DNA of 64,000 nucleotides from Pseudomonas rhizoryzae. GTDB lineage: Bacteria > Pseudomonadota > Gammaproteobacteria > Pseudomonadales > Pseudomonadaceae. How positions within the stretch are numbered: position 1 is the stretch's first letter; every line of letters starts with the position of its first letter. Below the pieces are notes generated by a model. That model did not search any database. It was not told the origin of the DNA and saw only the letters and a program-made list of their open reading frames with translations. The position numbers were made by a program, and so were the translations under genes. Positions 9,061 to 20,180 of the stretch are shown here, piece by piece. The stretch lies in assembly GCF_005250615.1 (NCBI RefSeq), contig NZ_SULM01000011.1, positions 162,953-226,952 on the forward strand, in the 5' to 3' direction.

Positions 9061-10464
9061 ATGAAGCGCTACGAAAGATTCGCCGACCAGCTCGCCACCC
9101 TGATGACCTCCGGCGTACTCGCCCCCGGTGATCGCCTGCCCTCGGTGCGCAGCGCCAGCCAGACCCATGGCATCAGCCCGTCCACGGTGTTCCAGGCCTA
9201 TTACCTGCTGGAGAGCCGCGGCCTGATTGAAGCCCGCGAGCGCTCCGGCTATTTCGTCCGCGAGCCGGCCCGATCACCTGACGCAGCGCCGCTGCTGGCG
9301 CCGTTGGAAGGCACCGAGGTCGCGGTCAGCGATCTGGTGTATTCGGTGCTGCAATCGTTGCAGGACCCGGGCATCGTGCCCTTCGGCTCGGCCTTTCCCA
9401 GCCCCGATCTCTTTCCCCTGGCGCGGCTGGCCCGCAGCATGGCCCATGGGCTGCGCGACCTGCCGGCCCAGGATCTCACCGCCTACGTCACCCCCGGCCA
9501 TCCCGAGCTGCGCCGGCAGATCGCCCGGCGCTATGGCTTGGCCGGCATGCCCGAGGTCGGCGAAGAGCTGGTGATCACCCATGGCGCCCTAGAGGCCCTC
9601 AACCTGGGATTGCAGAGTCTGACCCGCCCCGGCGATCTGGTGGCGGTGGAAAGCCCGGCCTTCTACGCCAGCCTGCAGGTGCTGGAACGGCTGCAGCTCA
9701 AGGCGGTGGAGATTCCGGTCGATGCCGAGCGCGGCCTCAACCTGGATGCCCTGGAAGAAGCCCTGAGTCGTCTGCCGATCAAGGCCTGCTGGTTCATGAG
9801 CGGCTTGCAGAATCCCACTGGCGTCAGTCTCGACGACAGTGCCCAGCAGCGCCTCTATGGTCTGCTACAACACCATCAGGTCCCGCTGCTGGAAGACGAC
9901 GTCTACGCCGAGCTCTACAGCGGCAGCGAACCGCACCGCCCGGTCAAGCGCTTCGATACCGACGGTCTGGTGCTGCACTGCGGCTCTTTCTCCAAGTGCC
10001 TCGCCCCCGGCTACCGCATCGGCTGGATCGCCGCCGGACGCCAGGCCGGCGCCGTCGCCCGGCTGCGGCTGATGACCACCATCACCCCCTCGATGCCGGC
10101 CCAGGCCGCCCTGGCGGACTATCTGCAGCACGGCGGCTACGATCGCCATCTGCGCCGGCTGCGGCTGACTCTCGACCGCCAGTGCCAGGCCATGCTGGCC
10201 GCGGCGCGCCGCTACTTCCCCGCCGAGACGCGGATCAGTCAGCCTCAGGGCGGTTACTTTCTCTGGTTCGAATTGCCCAGGCGCGTGGACAGCCTGGTGC
10301 TCTATCGCCAGGCGCTGGCCGAGGGTATCAGCCTGGCACCCGGACCGATCTTTTCCGCGCAACAGGGCTTTCGCCACTGCATCAGACTCAATTGCGGGCA
10401 TCCCTGGGATGCCCGCAGCGAGGCAGCGATGGCAACGCTCGGCGAGTTGCTGAAGGCCTTCTAG
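9061..10464 (+). CDS. MocR-type regulator (GntR HTH fused to aminotransferase fold)
   Basis: A 467-residue chimera. The N-terminal GntR winged HTH occupies residues 1-70 (SVRSASQTHGISPSTVFQAY), followed by a fold-type I aminotransferase-like domain with QNPTG and the PLP lysine in GSFSKCLAPGYRIGW. MocR proteins usually act as PLP-sensing transcription factors, often of vitamin B6 or amino-acid genes. The target here cannot be named. The start is the ATG at 9061. Its 3' end overlaps the convergent lipoprotein gene by four bases. Confidence 0.88.
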   Translation: MKRYERFADQLATLMTSGVLAPGDRLPSVRSASQTHGISPSTVFQAYYLLESRGLIEARERSGYFVREPARSPDAAPLLAPLEGTEVAVSDLVYSVLQSLQDPGIVPFGSAFPSPDLFPLARLARSMAHGLRDLPAQDLTAYVTPGHPELRRQIARRYGLAGMPEVGEELVITHGALEALNLGLQSLTRPGDLVAVESPAFYASLQVLERLQLKAVEIPVDAERGLNLDALEEALSRLPIKACWFMSGLQNPTGVSLDDSAQQRLYGLLQHHQVPLLEDDVYAELYSGSEPHRPVKRFDTDGLVLHCGSFSKCLAPGYRIGWIAAGRQAGAVARLRLMTTITPSMPAQAALADYLQHGGYDRHLRRLRLTLDRQCQAMLAAARRYFPAETRISQPQGGYFLWFELPRRVDSLVLYRQALAEGISLAPGPIFSAQQGFRHCIRLNCGHPWDARSEAAMATLGELLKAF

Positions 10465-10826
10465 AGGCCGCCGCGCACACTGCCCCGCCCACCAATGGCA
10501 GCGGGCAGGGACAGCGGCAGCAGCAGGGTGTCGAGCAGGGCGCTGCCGGGCAGGTCCAGTACCGGCCAGGCCGGAGCTTCGGCGCCGAAGCGCTCCTGGG
10601 CGCAGCAACCGCCCTGCAGGGCATAGAGATTTAGCCGGGTGCCGGCATAGACCACCGGCGCGCCGGGCTTGGCGGCGTCCAGGGTGCGCGCCGTGGCGCA
10701 GCCGCCGAGGGCCAGGACGGCCACCAGCAGCAGGCCGAGGCGCGCGACGGCCCTAGGTTCTATACGAAAACTGCCTGCGCTCGGTGATGCTGCGTTAAAA
10801 ATCAGCTCGGAGTGCTCATTTACCAT
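10461..10826 (-). CDS. YceK/YidQ-type small lipoprotein
   Basis: A 121-residue protein with a hydrophobic stretch ending in the lipobox LALGGC, so it is probably acylated on that cysteine and outer-membrane bound. The C-terminal part has PVVYAGTRLNLYAL and DLPGSALLDTLLLPLS, the pattern of YceK/YidQ (DUF1375) lipoproteins. Between the lipobox and the ATG at 10826 there is no other convincing start. The first 25 or so codons lie inside the intergenic repeat at 10753-10899, so the native N-terminus may have been replaced. Confidence 0.75.
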   Translation of the reverse strand: MVNEHSELIFNAASPSAGSFRIEPRAVARLGLLLVAVLALGGCATARTLDAAKPGAPVVYAGTRLNLYALQGGCCAQERFGAEAPAWPVLDLPGSALLDTLLLPLSLPAAIGGRGSVRGGL

Positions 10827-10899
10827 TCGTAAACTTCGCTTCCTCGCTGATTTTTGCCTTGCCTGACCTTCGCTCGGCGACTTTTCGTACAGAACCTAG
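10753..10899 (-). repeat. Structured intergenic repeat, copy 1 (147 bp)
   Basis: The ends are inverted repeats of 18 bp with one mismatch: CTAGGTTCTATACGAAAA on the left, and its complement with one A/G change on the right. The core, read on the minus strand, contains GAGGAAGCGAAGTTTACGAA and GGTAAATGAGCACTCCGAG. The same core occurs at 14751-14936 and 19887-20008. The right end covers the ubiX stop codon and the left part contains the lipoprotein start. Confidence 0.75.
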
Positions 10900-11528
10900 T
10901 CATCACTGCCGGACAGATGATGTTCGCCCCAGCGCGGCAGCATGTCCTGGGGAATGCCCAGGGTGTTGAGGATGCGCGCCACCACGAAGTCCACCAGGTC
11001 GTCGAGGGTCTGCGGCTGGTGGTAGAAGCCTGGCGAGGCCGGCAGGATGGTCACGCCGAGGTTGGACAGCTTGAGCATGTTTTCCAGGTGGATGCTGGAA
11101 AACGGCGACTCGCGCGGCACCAGGATCAGCTGTCGCCGTTCCTTGAGCGCCACGTCGGCGGCGCGCTCGATGAGGTTGTTGCTGGCCCCGGTGGCGATGG
11201 CCGAGAGGGTGCCGGTGGAACAGGGGCAGACCACCATGGCCGCTGGAGCGCTGGAGCCGGAGGCTGGTGGCGCCATCCAGTCGCTCTGGCCGAACACCCG
11301 CACCTGGCCCGGCGCCGCGCCGGTGTACTCGGTGAGGAAGGCCTGCATGGCCTGGGGCTTGGGTGGCAGCACCACGTCGGTCTCGGTGGCCATCACCAGC
11401 TGCGCCGCCTTGGAAATGAGGAAATGCACCTCGCGCTCTTCCTGCACCAGGCAATCCAGCAGGCGCAGGCCGTACTGGGCACCGGAGGCGCCGGTCAGCG
11501 CCAGGGTGATGCGTTCCGGGCCGGCCAT
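10896..11528 (-). CDS. ubiX: Flavin prenyltransferase UbiX
   Basis: Makes prenylated FMN from FMN and dimethylallyl phosphate, the cofactor of UbiD-type decarboxylases in ubiquinone synthesis. The 210-residue product shows [11 protein letters not shown] near residue 11, [14 protein letters not shown], and the C-terminal [18 protein letters not shown], all diagnostic. Its start overlaps the end of mpl by one base, so the two are co-transcribed. Its TAG stop codon lies inside the end of the intergenic repeat. Confidence 0.95.
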   Translation of the reverse strand: MAGPERITLALTGASGAQYGLRLLDCLVQEEREVHFLISKAAQLVMATETDVVLPPKPQAMQAFLTEYTGAAPGQVRVFGQSDWMAPPASGSSAPAAMVVCPCSTGTLSAIATGASNNLIERAADVALKERRQLILVPRESPFSSIHLENMLKLSNLGVTILPASPGFYHQPQTLDDLVDFVVARILNTLGIPQDMLPRWGEHHLSGSDD

Positions 11529-12883
11529 CAGGCGTGCTCCAGCGCTGCGGCCAGCTTGCCGTGCAGGCCGCCGAAACCGCCATTACTCATGATCACCACG
11601 TGGGTGGGCCCGTCCAGCTCGGCCTTGACGCGCGCGATGATGGCTTCGAGGGAGTCGCAGACCACGGCGGGCACGGCACAGGCCGCCGCGGTCCCGGCCA
11701 GGTCCCAGCCCAGATTCGGCGGGGCGTACCAGACCACGCTGTCGGCCTCGGTGACGCTGGCCGGCAGGCCGTCGCGATGGGCGCCCAGCTTCATGGAGTT
11801 CGAACGCGGTTCGATGACGGCGATGATCCGCTCGCGACCGACCCGGGCGCGCAGGCCCTGCAGGGTGGTAGCGATGGCGGTGGGATGATGAGCGAAGTCG
11901 TCGTAGACGGTCACGCCCCGCACCTCGGCGACCTTTTCCATGCGCCGCTTCACGCTACGGAATTCGCTCAAGGCGGCGACGCCAAGGCTTGGCACCACGC
12001 CCACGTGACGGGCCGCGGCCAGGGTGGCCAGGGCATTGGCCACGTTGTGCTGGCCGGTCAGTTCCCAGGCCACGGTGCCCTGCACCTCGCCGTCGAACAG
12101 CACCTCGAAGCGCGAGCCGTCCTCGGCCAGCAGGCGGGCCTGCCATTGGCCGCCTTCACCGGTGGTCTGCACCGGAGTCCAGCAGCCCATCTCCAGCACC
12201 CGCACCAGGGCCGTCTCGGCGGTGGGATGGATGATCAGACCAGTGCTGGGGATGGTCCGCACCAGATGGTGGAACTGCCGCTCGATGGCTGCCAGGTCCG
12301 GGAAGATGTCCGCGTGATCGTATTCCAGGTTGTTGAGGATGGTGGTCCGCGGCCGGTAGTGGACGAACTTGGATCTCTTGTCGAAGAAGGCGCTGTCGTA
12401 TTCGTCGGCTTCCACCACGAAGAAGGGCGTACCACCCAGGCGCGCCGAGATACCGAAGTTCTGCGGCACCCCGCCGATTAGAAAGCCCGGACTCATGCCG
12501 GCGTGCTCCAGCACCCAGGCCAGCATGCTGGTGGTGGTGGTCTTGCCGTGGGTTCCGGCGACGGCCAGCACCCAGCGCCCCTGCAGGACATGCTCGGCCA
12601 GCCACTGGGGACCGGAGACATAGGGCAGCCCCTTGTCCAGCACGTATTCCACCGCCGGGTTACCGCGCGACAGGGCGTTGCCGATCACCACCAGGTCCGG
12701 CGCCGGATCGAGTTGCGCCGGATCGTAACCCTGGGTCAGCTCGATGCCCTGGGCTGCCAACTGGGTGCTCATGGGCGGATAGACGTTGGCATCGGAGCCG
12801 GTCACGCGATGGCCGGCTTCCTTGGCCAGCACCGCGAGCGACCCCATGAAGGTGCCGCAGATACCGAGGATGTGGATGTGCAT
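11528..12883 (-). CDS. mpl: UDP-N-acetylmuramate--L-alanyl-gamma-D-glutamyl-meso-DAP ligase
   Basis: A Mur-ligase family enzyme of 451 residues that recycles murein tripeptide by joining it to UDP-MurNAc in the cytosol. The N-terminal Rossmann part starts [14 protein letters not shown]. The ATP-binding loop is [13 protein letters not shown] near residue 111, followed by [19 protein letters not shown], which is typical of Mpl. The C-terminal domain has [10 protein letters not shown]. It is coupled to ubiX by a one-base overlap, a conserved Pseudomonas pair. Confidence 0.95.
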   Translation of the reverse strand: MHIHILGICGTFMGSLAVLAKEAGHRVTGSDANVYPPMSTQLAAQGIELTQGYDPAQLDPAPDLVVIGNALSRGNPAVEYVLDKGLPYVSGPQWLAEHVLQGRWVLAVAGTHGKTTTTSMLAWVLEHAGMSPGFLIGGVPQNFGISARLGGTPFFVVEADEYDSAFFDKRSKFVHYRPRTTILNNLEYDHADIFPDLAAIERQFHHLVRTIPSTGLIIHPTAETALVRVLEMGCWTPVQTTGEGGQWQARLLAEDGSRFEVLFDGEVQGTVAWELTGQHNVANALATLAAARHVGVVPSLGVAALSEFRSVKRRMEKVAEVRGVTVYDDFAHHPTAIATTLQGLRARVGRERIIAVIEPRSNSMKLGAHRDGLPASVTEADSVVWYAPPNLGWDLAGTAAACAVPAVVCDSLEAIIARVKAELDGPTHVVIMSNGGFGGLHGKLAAALEHA

Positions 12884-13093
12884 GAAAGACGGGCTCCGCT
12901 ACGGATTTGAACGGCGGCAAGGTTAGCACGGGGGGCCACGCGGCCGGAGCGATGGCCGTCGCGGATCCCCCTGGGTAACGGTAGCGAAGTCGCCATGGAT
13001 TTCGATTAGAGTGCGATAAGCATCGCGGCTAGCCGGATGCCTGTGCACCTTCGTAGGTCCGTTCGCCCTAATGACAACCACAAGAGGTCGACC

Positions 13094-13468
13094 ATGCTCA
13101 AACGCCTGCTGATCACTGCTGCAACCCTCTCCTTCGCCGGACTGGCCCTCGCCGCCGCACCGGCCAAGGTCGCCGACACCACCCTGGGCAAGGTGCTCGT
13201 CGACGCCAAAGGCATGACGCTCTACACCTTCGCCAAGGACAGCGCGGGCAAGTCCGCTTGTAATGGCGGCTGCGCCCAGAACTGGCCGCCGCTCAAGGCC
13301 GACGCCGGAGCCAAGGCCGCCGATGGCTACAGCCTGGTGACCCGTGACGACGGTAGCCAGCAGTGGGCCTACCAGGGCAAACCGCTCTACACCTGGGTCA
13401 AGGACAGCAAGCCGGGCGATACCACTGGCGAAGGCTTCAATCAGGTCTGGCACGTCGCCAAGCCCTGA
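13094..13468 (+). CDS. Secreted protein with two Yx(F/W)xxD repeats (COG4315 type)
   Basis: A 124-residue exported protein. The signal peptide ends about residue 20 (FAGLALAAAP). The mature part has the two family motifs YTFAKD and YTWVKD, and a CNGGCAQNWPPL segment with two cysteines likely to be disulphide-linked. The role in the envelope is unknown. The start is the ATG at 13094, after AGAGGTCGACC. It is a single-gene unit divergent from mpl. Confidence 0.85.
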   Translation: MLKRLLITAATLSFAGLALAAAPAKVADTTLGKVLVDAKGMTLYTFAKDSAGKSACNGGCAQNWPPLKADAGAKAADGYSLVTRDDGSQQWAYQGKPLYTWVKDSKPGDTTGEGFNQVWHVAKP

Positions 13469-13536
13469 GCTCAAGGCGCTGTCCTGCGACCCGGGCAGCG
13501 CCTTATTCATCGCATAGATTAATATTTTAAAATCAT

Positions 13537-13556
13537 TCATTTATAATGATAAATGA
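13537..13556. promoter_or_regulatory. Palindrome upstream of the TDT transporter
   Basis: A perfect inverted repeat TCATTTAT-AATG-ATAAATGA in an AT-rich stretch, 40 bp before the transporter start. It is probably an operator; the binding regulator is unknown. A similar AT-rich sequence continues to the left (13517-13533). Confidence 0.5.
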
Positions 13557-13596
13557 GCTCCCCTAGGCTAGGGTCATTCCTTCCCGGAGCCCTACC

Positions 13597-14751
13597 ATGC
13601 CTCTTGCCCTACCCCAGGGATGCAAGCCCCTGAGCCAGCTGAGCCGCCCGCTGGACGTCATCCGCCAGTTCACCCCCAACTGGTTCGCCGTGACCATGGG
13701 CACCGGCATCCTGGCCCTCGCCTTGGCCGCCTTTCCCATACCCCTCCCGGGACTGCACCAGATCGCCGAGGGCCTCTGGCTGCTCAACGCGCTGCTGTTC
13801 GTGCTGTTCGCCGGGCTCTATGCCACTCGCTGGCTACTGTTCTTCGACGAGGCGCGGCAGATCTTCGCCCATGCGACCGTCTCCATGTTCTTCGGCACCA
13901 TCCCCATGGGGCTGGCGACGCTGATCAATGGCCTACTGCTGTTCGGCCTGCCGCGCTGGGGTGAGGCCGTACTGCCCCTGGCCGTCGGGCTCTGGTGGCT
14001 GGATGCGGCCATGGCGCTAGCCTGCGGAGTGTTGATCCCCTACCTGATGTTCACCCGCCAGGAACACCGCATCGATCAGATGACCGCCGTCTGGCTGCTG
14101 CCCGTGGTGGCCGCTGAGGTGGCCGCCGCCAGCGGCGGGTTATTGGTGCCGCACCTGGCGGCTGGCGAGCAATTCACGGTGCTCATCGCCAGCTATGTGC
14201 TGTGGGCCTACTCGGTGCCCGTCGCCCTGAGCTTGCTGGTGATCCTGCTGCTGCGCCTGGCGCTGCACAAGTTGCCGCCGGCCAGCATGGCGGCGTCGAG
14301 CTGGCTGGCGCTGGGCCCGATTGGCACCGGTGCCCTGGGCCTGTTGGTATTGGGCGCCGACGCCCCCGCGGTGTTGACGGTCCATGGCCTGGCGGTGGTG
14401 GGCGAGGTCGTTCGGGGCCTGGGGCTGCTGGGCGCGGTGCTGCTGTGGGGCCTGGGTCTCTGGTGGTTGGCGCTCGCGCTGCTGATCACCGGGCGCTATG
14501 CCCGCCAGGGGATGCCCTTCAACCTGGGTTGGTGGGGCTTCACCTTTCCCCTAGGCGTCTATGCGCTGACCACCCTGCGCCTGGGCGAGGCCCTGGCCGC
14601 GCCCTTCTTCACCGGCCTGGGTGCAGCACTGGTGGTGGCACTGGTCCTGCTGTGGACCCTGGTCGCCAGCCGCACCCTGGCCGGCGCCTACCGCGGCGGG
14701 CTGTTCGTCTCGCCCTGCATCGCCCATCTCTGCCAGAAGGCGACGCGTTAG
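13597..14751 (+). CDS. TDT-family (TehA/SLAC1-like) membrane transporter
   Basis: A 384-residue integral membrane protein with about ten hydrophobic helices. The family signature is near the N-terminus (FTPNWFAVTMGTGILALAL), with FGTIPMGLATLINGLL in the middle. This family includes the tellurite-resistance channel TehA, fungal malate permeases and the sulphite exporter Ssu1. The sequence pattern (NWFAVTMGTG) suits a sulphite or dicarboxylate exporter, but substrate choice is open. It ends directly against intergenic repeat copy 2. Confidence 0.85.
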   Translation: MPLALPQGCKPLSQLSRPLDVIRQFTPNWFAVTMGTGILALALAAFPIPLPGLHQIAEGLWLLNALLFVLFAGLYATRWLLFFDEARQIFAHATVSMFFGTIPMGLATLINGLLLFGLPRWGEAVLPLAVGLWWLDAAMALACGVLIPYLMFTRQEHRIDQMTAVWLLPVVAAEVAAASGGLLVPHLAAGEQFTVLIASYVLWAYSVPVALSLLVILLLRLALHKLPPASMAASSWLALGPIGTGALGLLVLGADAPAVLTVHGLAVVGEVVRGLGLLGAVLLWGLGLWWLALALLITGRYARQGMPFNLGWWGFTFPLGVYALTTLRLGEALAAPFFTGLGAALVVALVLLWTLVASRTLAGAYRGGLFVSPCIAHLCQKATR

Positions 14752-14936
14752 AGCCTGTTCAAAGGCGCGCGAGCTAGAGACAAACAAGGCCTAGGCGGCC
14801 CCGCGAAAATAGCTGAGGAAGCGGACCGGGCTCGCGCTCGAGTTTATAACTGGTAAATGAACATTCTGACCGGGCTGGCGACCCAGGCCATTTTCAACGC
14901 CGTTTGGCCGACGCGCAGTAGCCTTTGAACAGGCTC
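14751..14936 (+). repeat. Structured intergenic repeat, copy 2 (186 bp)
   Basis: Perfect 15-bp terminal inverted repeats: GAGCCTGTTCAAAGG at 14751-14765 and its complement at 14922-14936. The core shares GAGGAAGCGGA, GAGTTTATAA and GGTAAATGAACATTC with the other two copies. It fills the whole gap between two convergent genes: it begins on the last base of the transporter stop and ends one base before the regulator's stop codon. Confidence 0.8.
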
Positions 14937-16829
14937 TTAGTCCTGCGGGCGCTGCAGACCGTGCTGATGCAGCCACCGATAGAGGGTATTGCGACTCACC
15001 CCGAGCCGCTTGGCCGCGCGGGTCATCTGCCAGTGGCAATCCTCCAGCACCGCGCGCAGCTCCTCCCGGGCACTGTCGACCGGTGCCCGGTCAGCCGGGA
15101 CGCGGGGCGCCGTGGTACGACAGTCGGCCGGTAGTTCGTCCAGGCCGATCTGGCCGTCTTCGCTCAGGGCCACCAGGGTGCGCAGCACGGTGCGCAACTG
15201 GCGGACGTTGCCGGGCCAGGGCTGGGCCAGCAGGCAGGCGCGCGCCGCGGGATCGAGGTGGATGGGCTCGCCGCGTGCCTCTTCGGCCAGCAATTGGTCG
15301 AGCAGCGCGTCACGGTCGCTGCGGTCGCGCAGCGCTGGCAGGGTCACCACCAGGCCGCGCAGGCGGTAGTAGAGGTCTTCGCGAAAGCTGCCGGCCGCCA
15401 CCAGGGCGTCCAGGTCGCGGTGGCTGGCACTGATCAGTCGCAGGTCCAGAGCCCGTGGTGCGCCGCCGCCCAAGGGGACCACCTGACGTTCTTCCAGCAC
15501 CCGCAACAGGCGCGTCTGCAGCGCCAGCGGCATGTCGCCGATTTCGTCGAGAAAGAGGATGCCGCCGTCGGCCTGTTGCAGCTTGCCGGCCATGCCTTCC
15601 TTGCGCGCTCCAGTGAAGCTGCCGCCGCGATAGCCGAACAACTCGCTCTCGATGAGCGTTTCCGGGATGGCCGCGCAATTGAGGGCGACGAAGGCCTTGC
15701 CGGCGCGACTGCTGGCACGGTGCAGGGCGCTGGCAAAAGCCTCCTTACCGGTGCCGGTCTCGCCGTGCAGCAGCACCGGTACATCACGCTCCAAGACCTT
15801 GAGCGCCCGGGCGAAATCCCTTGCCAGCGCCGGATCGCCCAGGCAGATGCCGCTGGGTGCGGAAGGCTTGGGCACCGCCACCGGGGAGACCGGACGCACC
15901 TGAGGCCCACGCACCAGGCCATGGAAGCCCTGCCCCTGGCGTCCGCGCAGCGCCCAGCAGGCGCTGGGTTGCGGTCGGGCGCGCTCCAGCAGGTCGTCGA
16001 GGCGCAGCTCGAACAGGTCCGTCATCGCCTGCCCCACCACCGCCGCGCGGGCCAGGCCGAGCAACATCAAGGCGGTCTCGTTGGCGGCGCTGATGCGCCC
16101 TTCGCCATCGAAGGCCAGCAGCCCTTCGCTGAGCAGACCGACATAGGCCGCCTGGGCATGGAAGCGCAGCAGATAGCCGTCGGCGTAGCGGTCGAGGAAA
16201 TAGCAGCTCTCGATCAGCTTGGCCGAGAGATTGACCAGCGCCATGGTGTGGAACTGCCCCTGGCGCGAGGCTTCCTGGCGGGCGGTGGAAACGTCCAGCA
16301 CCGCCAGCAGCTCGCCGGCCGGATCGAACACCGGGCTGGCCGAGCAGGTGAGCTGGGTATGGCGGCTGCGGAAGTGTTCGTCGCGATGGATGGTCAGTGC
16401 CTGGCGTTCCACCACGCAGGTACCGATGCCATTGGTGCCTTCGCACGCCTCGCTCCAGTCGGCGCCCAGCCAGAGGCCGGCTTGCTGGAAGATCTCGCGC
16501 TCGGCCTCGGCGGTCACGCAGTCGAGGATCAGGCCACGGGCATCGGTGAGCAGCACGGCATGGCCAGCGCCGCCCAGTTGCTGGTGCAACGAATTCATCT
16601 GGCCACGGGCGATGTGCAGGACGCGCTGCTGGCGCTCGCGGTGCTCGTCGAAACGCGCGCGTTCCAATACCCAGGGCGCCATGCGGGCGGCCGGATCCAG
16701 ATGATGCTCGTCGAGACAACGCCGCCAGGAACGGGCGATGGCTGGATCGCTGGCGGGGCCATCGAGGACGGCGCCGCGGGCGAGGTCGAGCACCTGGCTG
16801 GCATGCCGATCGGACGGGGTGGCGGGCAT
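14937..16829 (-). CDS. acoR: Sigma-54-dependent activator, AcoR-like
   Basis: A 630-residue bacterial enhancer-binding protein. The N-terminal GAF-like sensor contains CEGTNGIGTCVVERQALTIH, typical of AcoR. The AAA+ domain has Walker A GETGTGKE and Walker B GGILFLDEIGD. A Fis-type HTH ends the protein (MTRAAKRLGVSRNTLYRWLH). The sigma-54 contact loop is GSFTGA rather than the common GAFTGA. I start at 16829 (MPATPSD) rather than the ORF maximum. It is divergent from the aldehyde dehydrogenase, with activator palindromes and a -24/-12 promoter between them. Confidence 0.88.
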   Translation of the reverse strand: MPATPSDRHASQVLDLARGAVLDGPASDPAIARSWRRCLDEHHLDPAARMAPWVLERARFDEHRERQQRVLHIARGQMNSLHQQLGGAGHAVLLTDARGLILDCVTAEAEREIFQQAGLWLGADWSEACEGTNGIGTCVVERQALTIHRDEHFRSRHTQLTCSASPVFDPAGELLAVLDVSTARQEASRQGQFHTMALVNLSAKLIESCYFLDRYADGYLLRFHAQAAYVGLLSEGLLAFDGEGRISAANETALMLLGLARAAVVGQAMTDLFELRLDDLLERARPQPSACWALRGRQGQGFHGLVRGPQVRPVSPVAVPKPSAPSGICLGDPALARDFARALKVLERDVPVLLHGETGTGKEAFASALHRASSRAGKAFVALNCAAIPETLIESELFGYRGGSFTGARKEGMAGKLQQADGGILFLDEIGDMPLALQTRLLRVLEERQVVPLGGGAPRALDLRLISASHRDLDALVAAGSFREDLYYRLRGLVVTLPALRDRSDRDALLDQLLAEEARGEPIHLDPAARACLLAQPWPGNVRQLRTVLRTLVALSEDGQIGLDELPADCRTTAPRVPADRAPVDSAREELRAVLEDCHWQMTRAAKRLGVSRNTLYRWLHQHGLQRPQD

Positions 16830-16894
16830 TGTAATTATCCTCCGCGGGGCGTCTGCGGTCTCCAGCATAGGCCAAATCGGCGGGACTGGGCACT

Positions 16895-16954
16895 CTGTCA
16901 CCCTCAGGTGACAGGCTGTCACGGCGAGGGATTACACCTCTGTCACAGTGACAG
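16895..16954. promoter_or_regulatory. Upstream activator sites (TGTCAC palindromes)
   Basis: Two perfect palindromes: CTGTCACC-CTCA-GGTGACAG at 16895-16914 and CTGTCAC-A-GTGACAG at 16940-16954. A half site GCTGTCAC lies at 16915-16922. They lie 60-120 bp upstream of the -24/-12 promoter, the right distance for an enhancer-binding protein, and the divergent AcoR-like gene is the obvious candidate. Confidence 0.75.
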
Positions 16955-17011
16955 GTGACCGCACCGCCTGCTGCCACGCAAAAGTCCGTCACCATGCGGG
17001 TTAGCCGGACT

Positions 17012-17027
17012 TGGCCCGTGCCTTGCT
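17012..17027 (+). promoter_or_regulatory. Sigma-54 (-24/-12) promoter of the aldehyde dehydrogenase gene
   Basis: TTGGCCCGTGCCTTGCT carries GG at 17013-17014 and GC at 17025-17026 with exactly ten bases between, matching the RpoN consensus TGGCAC-N5-TTGC closely. The start codon follows about 50 bp downstream. Confidence 0.82.
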
Positions 17028-17076
17028 GCAAGAGGGAGCGCCGCTCTTCCTAACAAAAACAACCAGGAGACCCACC

Positions 17077-18597
<1,521 letters not shown>

Positions 18598-18846
18598 GAG
18601 CGGCCAGCAAGGCGTCAGGCGCAGCCTCCAGACGGCTGCGCAGGCGCCAGAGCCGCTCCTAGTACGACGCCTGGATCGCGCGCCCCAGCAGGAAGTCGGG
18701 GTGCGCCTCCTACCTGACCTGGATCAACACCCGCTCCCCGTGGATGGCCGACGCTAGACGCAAGGCCACCCGCGGTGGACCGGTGCATCCCGGCGCAGGC
18801 TCCGTCTGGCTTCATCCACGCATCATGTATCCATGAGGGACTCGTC

Positions 18847-19878
18847 ATGCCTAAAACAATGAAAGCCGCCGTCGTCACCGCCTTTGGCCAACCCCTGGAA
18901 ATCCGCGAAGTCGAGGTGCCCACCCCGGGCGCCGGCCAGGTACTGGTCAAGATCGCCGCCAGCGGCGTCTGCCATACCGACCTGCATGCCGCCGAGGGCG
19001 ACTGGCCGGTCAAGCCCAATCCACCCTTCATCCCCGGCCATGAGGGCGTCGGCCATGTGGTGGCGGTCGGTGCCGGGGTCACCCACGTCAAGGAAGGCGA
19101 CCGCGTCGGGGTGCCCTGGCTGTATTCCGCCTGCGGTCATTGCGAGCACTGTCTGGGCGGTTGGGAAACCCTTTGCGAATCCCAGCAGAACACCGGTTAT
19201 TCAGTGAACGGCGGCTTCGCCGAATACACCCTCGCCGATGCCGGTTATGTCGGCCGCCTGCCGGACAATGTCGGTTTCGTCGAGATCGCGCCCATCCTCT
19301 GCGCCGGGGTCACCGTCTACAAGGGCCTGAAGATGACCGACACCAAGCCCGGCAACTGGGTGGTGATCTCCGGCATCGGCGGGCTCGGCCACATGGCGGT
19401 GCAGTACGCCCGGGCCATGGGCCTGAACGTGGCGGCGGTGGACGTGGACGACAAGAAGCTCGACCTCGCCCGCCGGCTGGGCGCCGAGGTGACGGTCAAC
19501 GCCCGCCAGCAGGACCCGGCCGCCTACCTGAAGAAAGAGATCGGTGGCGCCCACGGCGCCCTGGTCACGGCGGTCTCGCCCAAGGCCTTCGAACAGGCCA
19601 TCGGCATGACCCGCCGCGGCGGCACCATCGCCCTCAACGGCCTGCCACCGGGCGACTTCCCGCTGTCGATCTTCGACATGGTGCTCAACGGCACCACGGT
19701 GCGCGGCTCCATCGTCGGCACCCGCCTGGACCTGCAGGAGGCGCTGGACTTCGCCGGCGAGGGCAAGGTCAAGGCCACGGTGAGCGCCGAGCCCCTGGAG
19801 AACATCAACGCCATTTTCTCCCGCATGCATGAAGGCGGCATCGAGGGGAGGGTGGTGATCGATATGGCGCTCGGATAA
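18847..19878 (+). CDS. adhP: Zinc-dependent alcohol dehydrogenase AdhP
   Basis: A medium-chain Zn alcohol dehydrogenase of 343 residues. Catalytic zinc ligands are seen in GVCHTDLH and in PGHEGVGHV. The structural zinc cysteines are in [15 protein letters not shown]. The NAD-binding motif is GIGGLGHMA. The ATG at 18847 follows GAGGGAC. It lies 249 bp after the aldehyde dehydrogenase in the same direction, and together they oxidise primary alcohols to acids. No clear -24/-12 site was seen directly before this gene, so it may be read from the upstream promoter. Confidence 0.92.
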   Translation: MPKTMKAAVVTAFGQPLEIREVEVPTPGAGQVLVKIAASGVCHTDLHAAEGDWPVKPNPPFIPGHEGVGHVVAVGAGVTHVKEGDRVGVPWLYSACGHCEHCLGGWETLCESQQNTGYSVNGGFAEYTLADAGYVGRLPDNVGFVEIAPILCAGVTVYKGLKMTDTKPGNWVVISGIGGLGHMAVQYARAMGLNVAAVDVDDKKLDLARRLGAEVTVNARQQDPAAYLKKEIGGAHGALVTAVSPKAFEQAIGMTRRGGTIALNGLPPGDFPLSIFDMVLNGTTVRGSIVGTRLDLQEALDFAGEGKVKATVSAEPLENINAIFSRMHEGGIEGRVVIDMALG

Positions 19879-19886
19879 AGAAAGCT

Positions 19887-20008
19887 CACGATCTCGCGAG
19901 CTAGAGCCAACCAAGGCGAAACTGCCCGAGGAAGCGGAGTTTACAAAAGGTAAATGAGCATTCCGAGGGCAGTTTCAACGCAGGTTGGCCGACGCGCAGC
20001 AGATCGTG
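19887..20008 (+). repeat. Structured intergenic repeat, copy 3 (about 122 bp)
   Basis: Terminal arms CACGATCT and AGATCGTG bracket the shared core (GAGGAAGCGGAGTTTACAAA, then GGTAAATGAGCATTCCGAG). The flanking segments CGCGAGCTAGAG and TTGGCCGACGCGCAG match copy 2. It lies nine bases after the adhP stop codon. Confidence 0.78.
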
Positions 20009-20138
20009 ACCAGTCCGACACTCCCGCGCCGGGATAGGCGCGGGAGTGAACCTTTGTCCTACCTCGACCTCTGAGCGGCTGGCGATTTTTCCCCGTGTCG
20101 ATCTCGACCAGGCCACAAAACCCGGTCTCGACTGCCCT

Positions 20139-20144
20139 TATAAT
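20139..20144 (+). promoter_or_regulatory. Likely -10 box before the dedA-mtfA pair
   Basis: A perfect TATAAT hexamer 37 bp before the DedA start. No good -35 box is apparent at the usual distance, so the call rests on the -10 alone. Confidence 0.4.
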
Positions 20145-20180
20145 CGCCGCTGGACCCTCGCACACTCGGTAGGCACGCCC

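Noticed and set aside
15258..16958. 566-codon open frame opposite the AcoR-like gene
   Set aside because: Antisense shadow of a gene with strong family motifs; no motif or start signal of its own.
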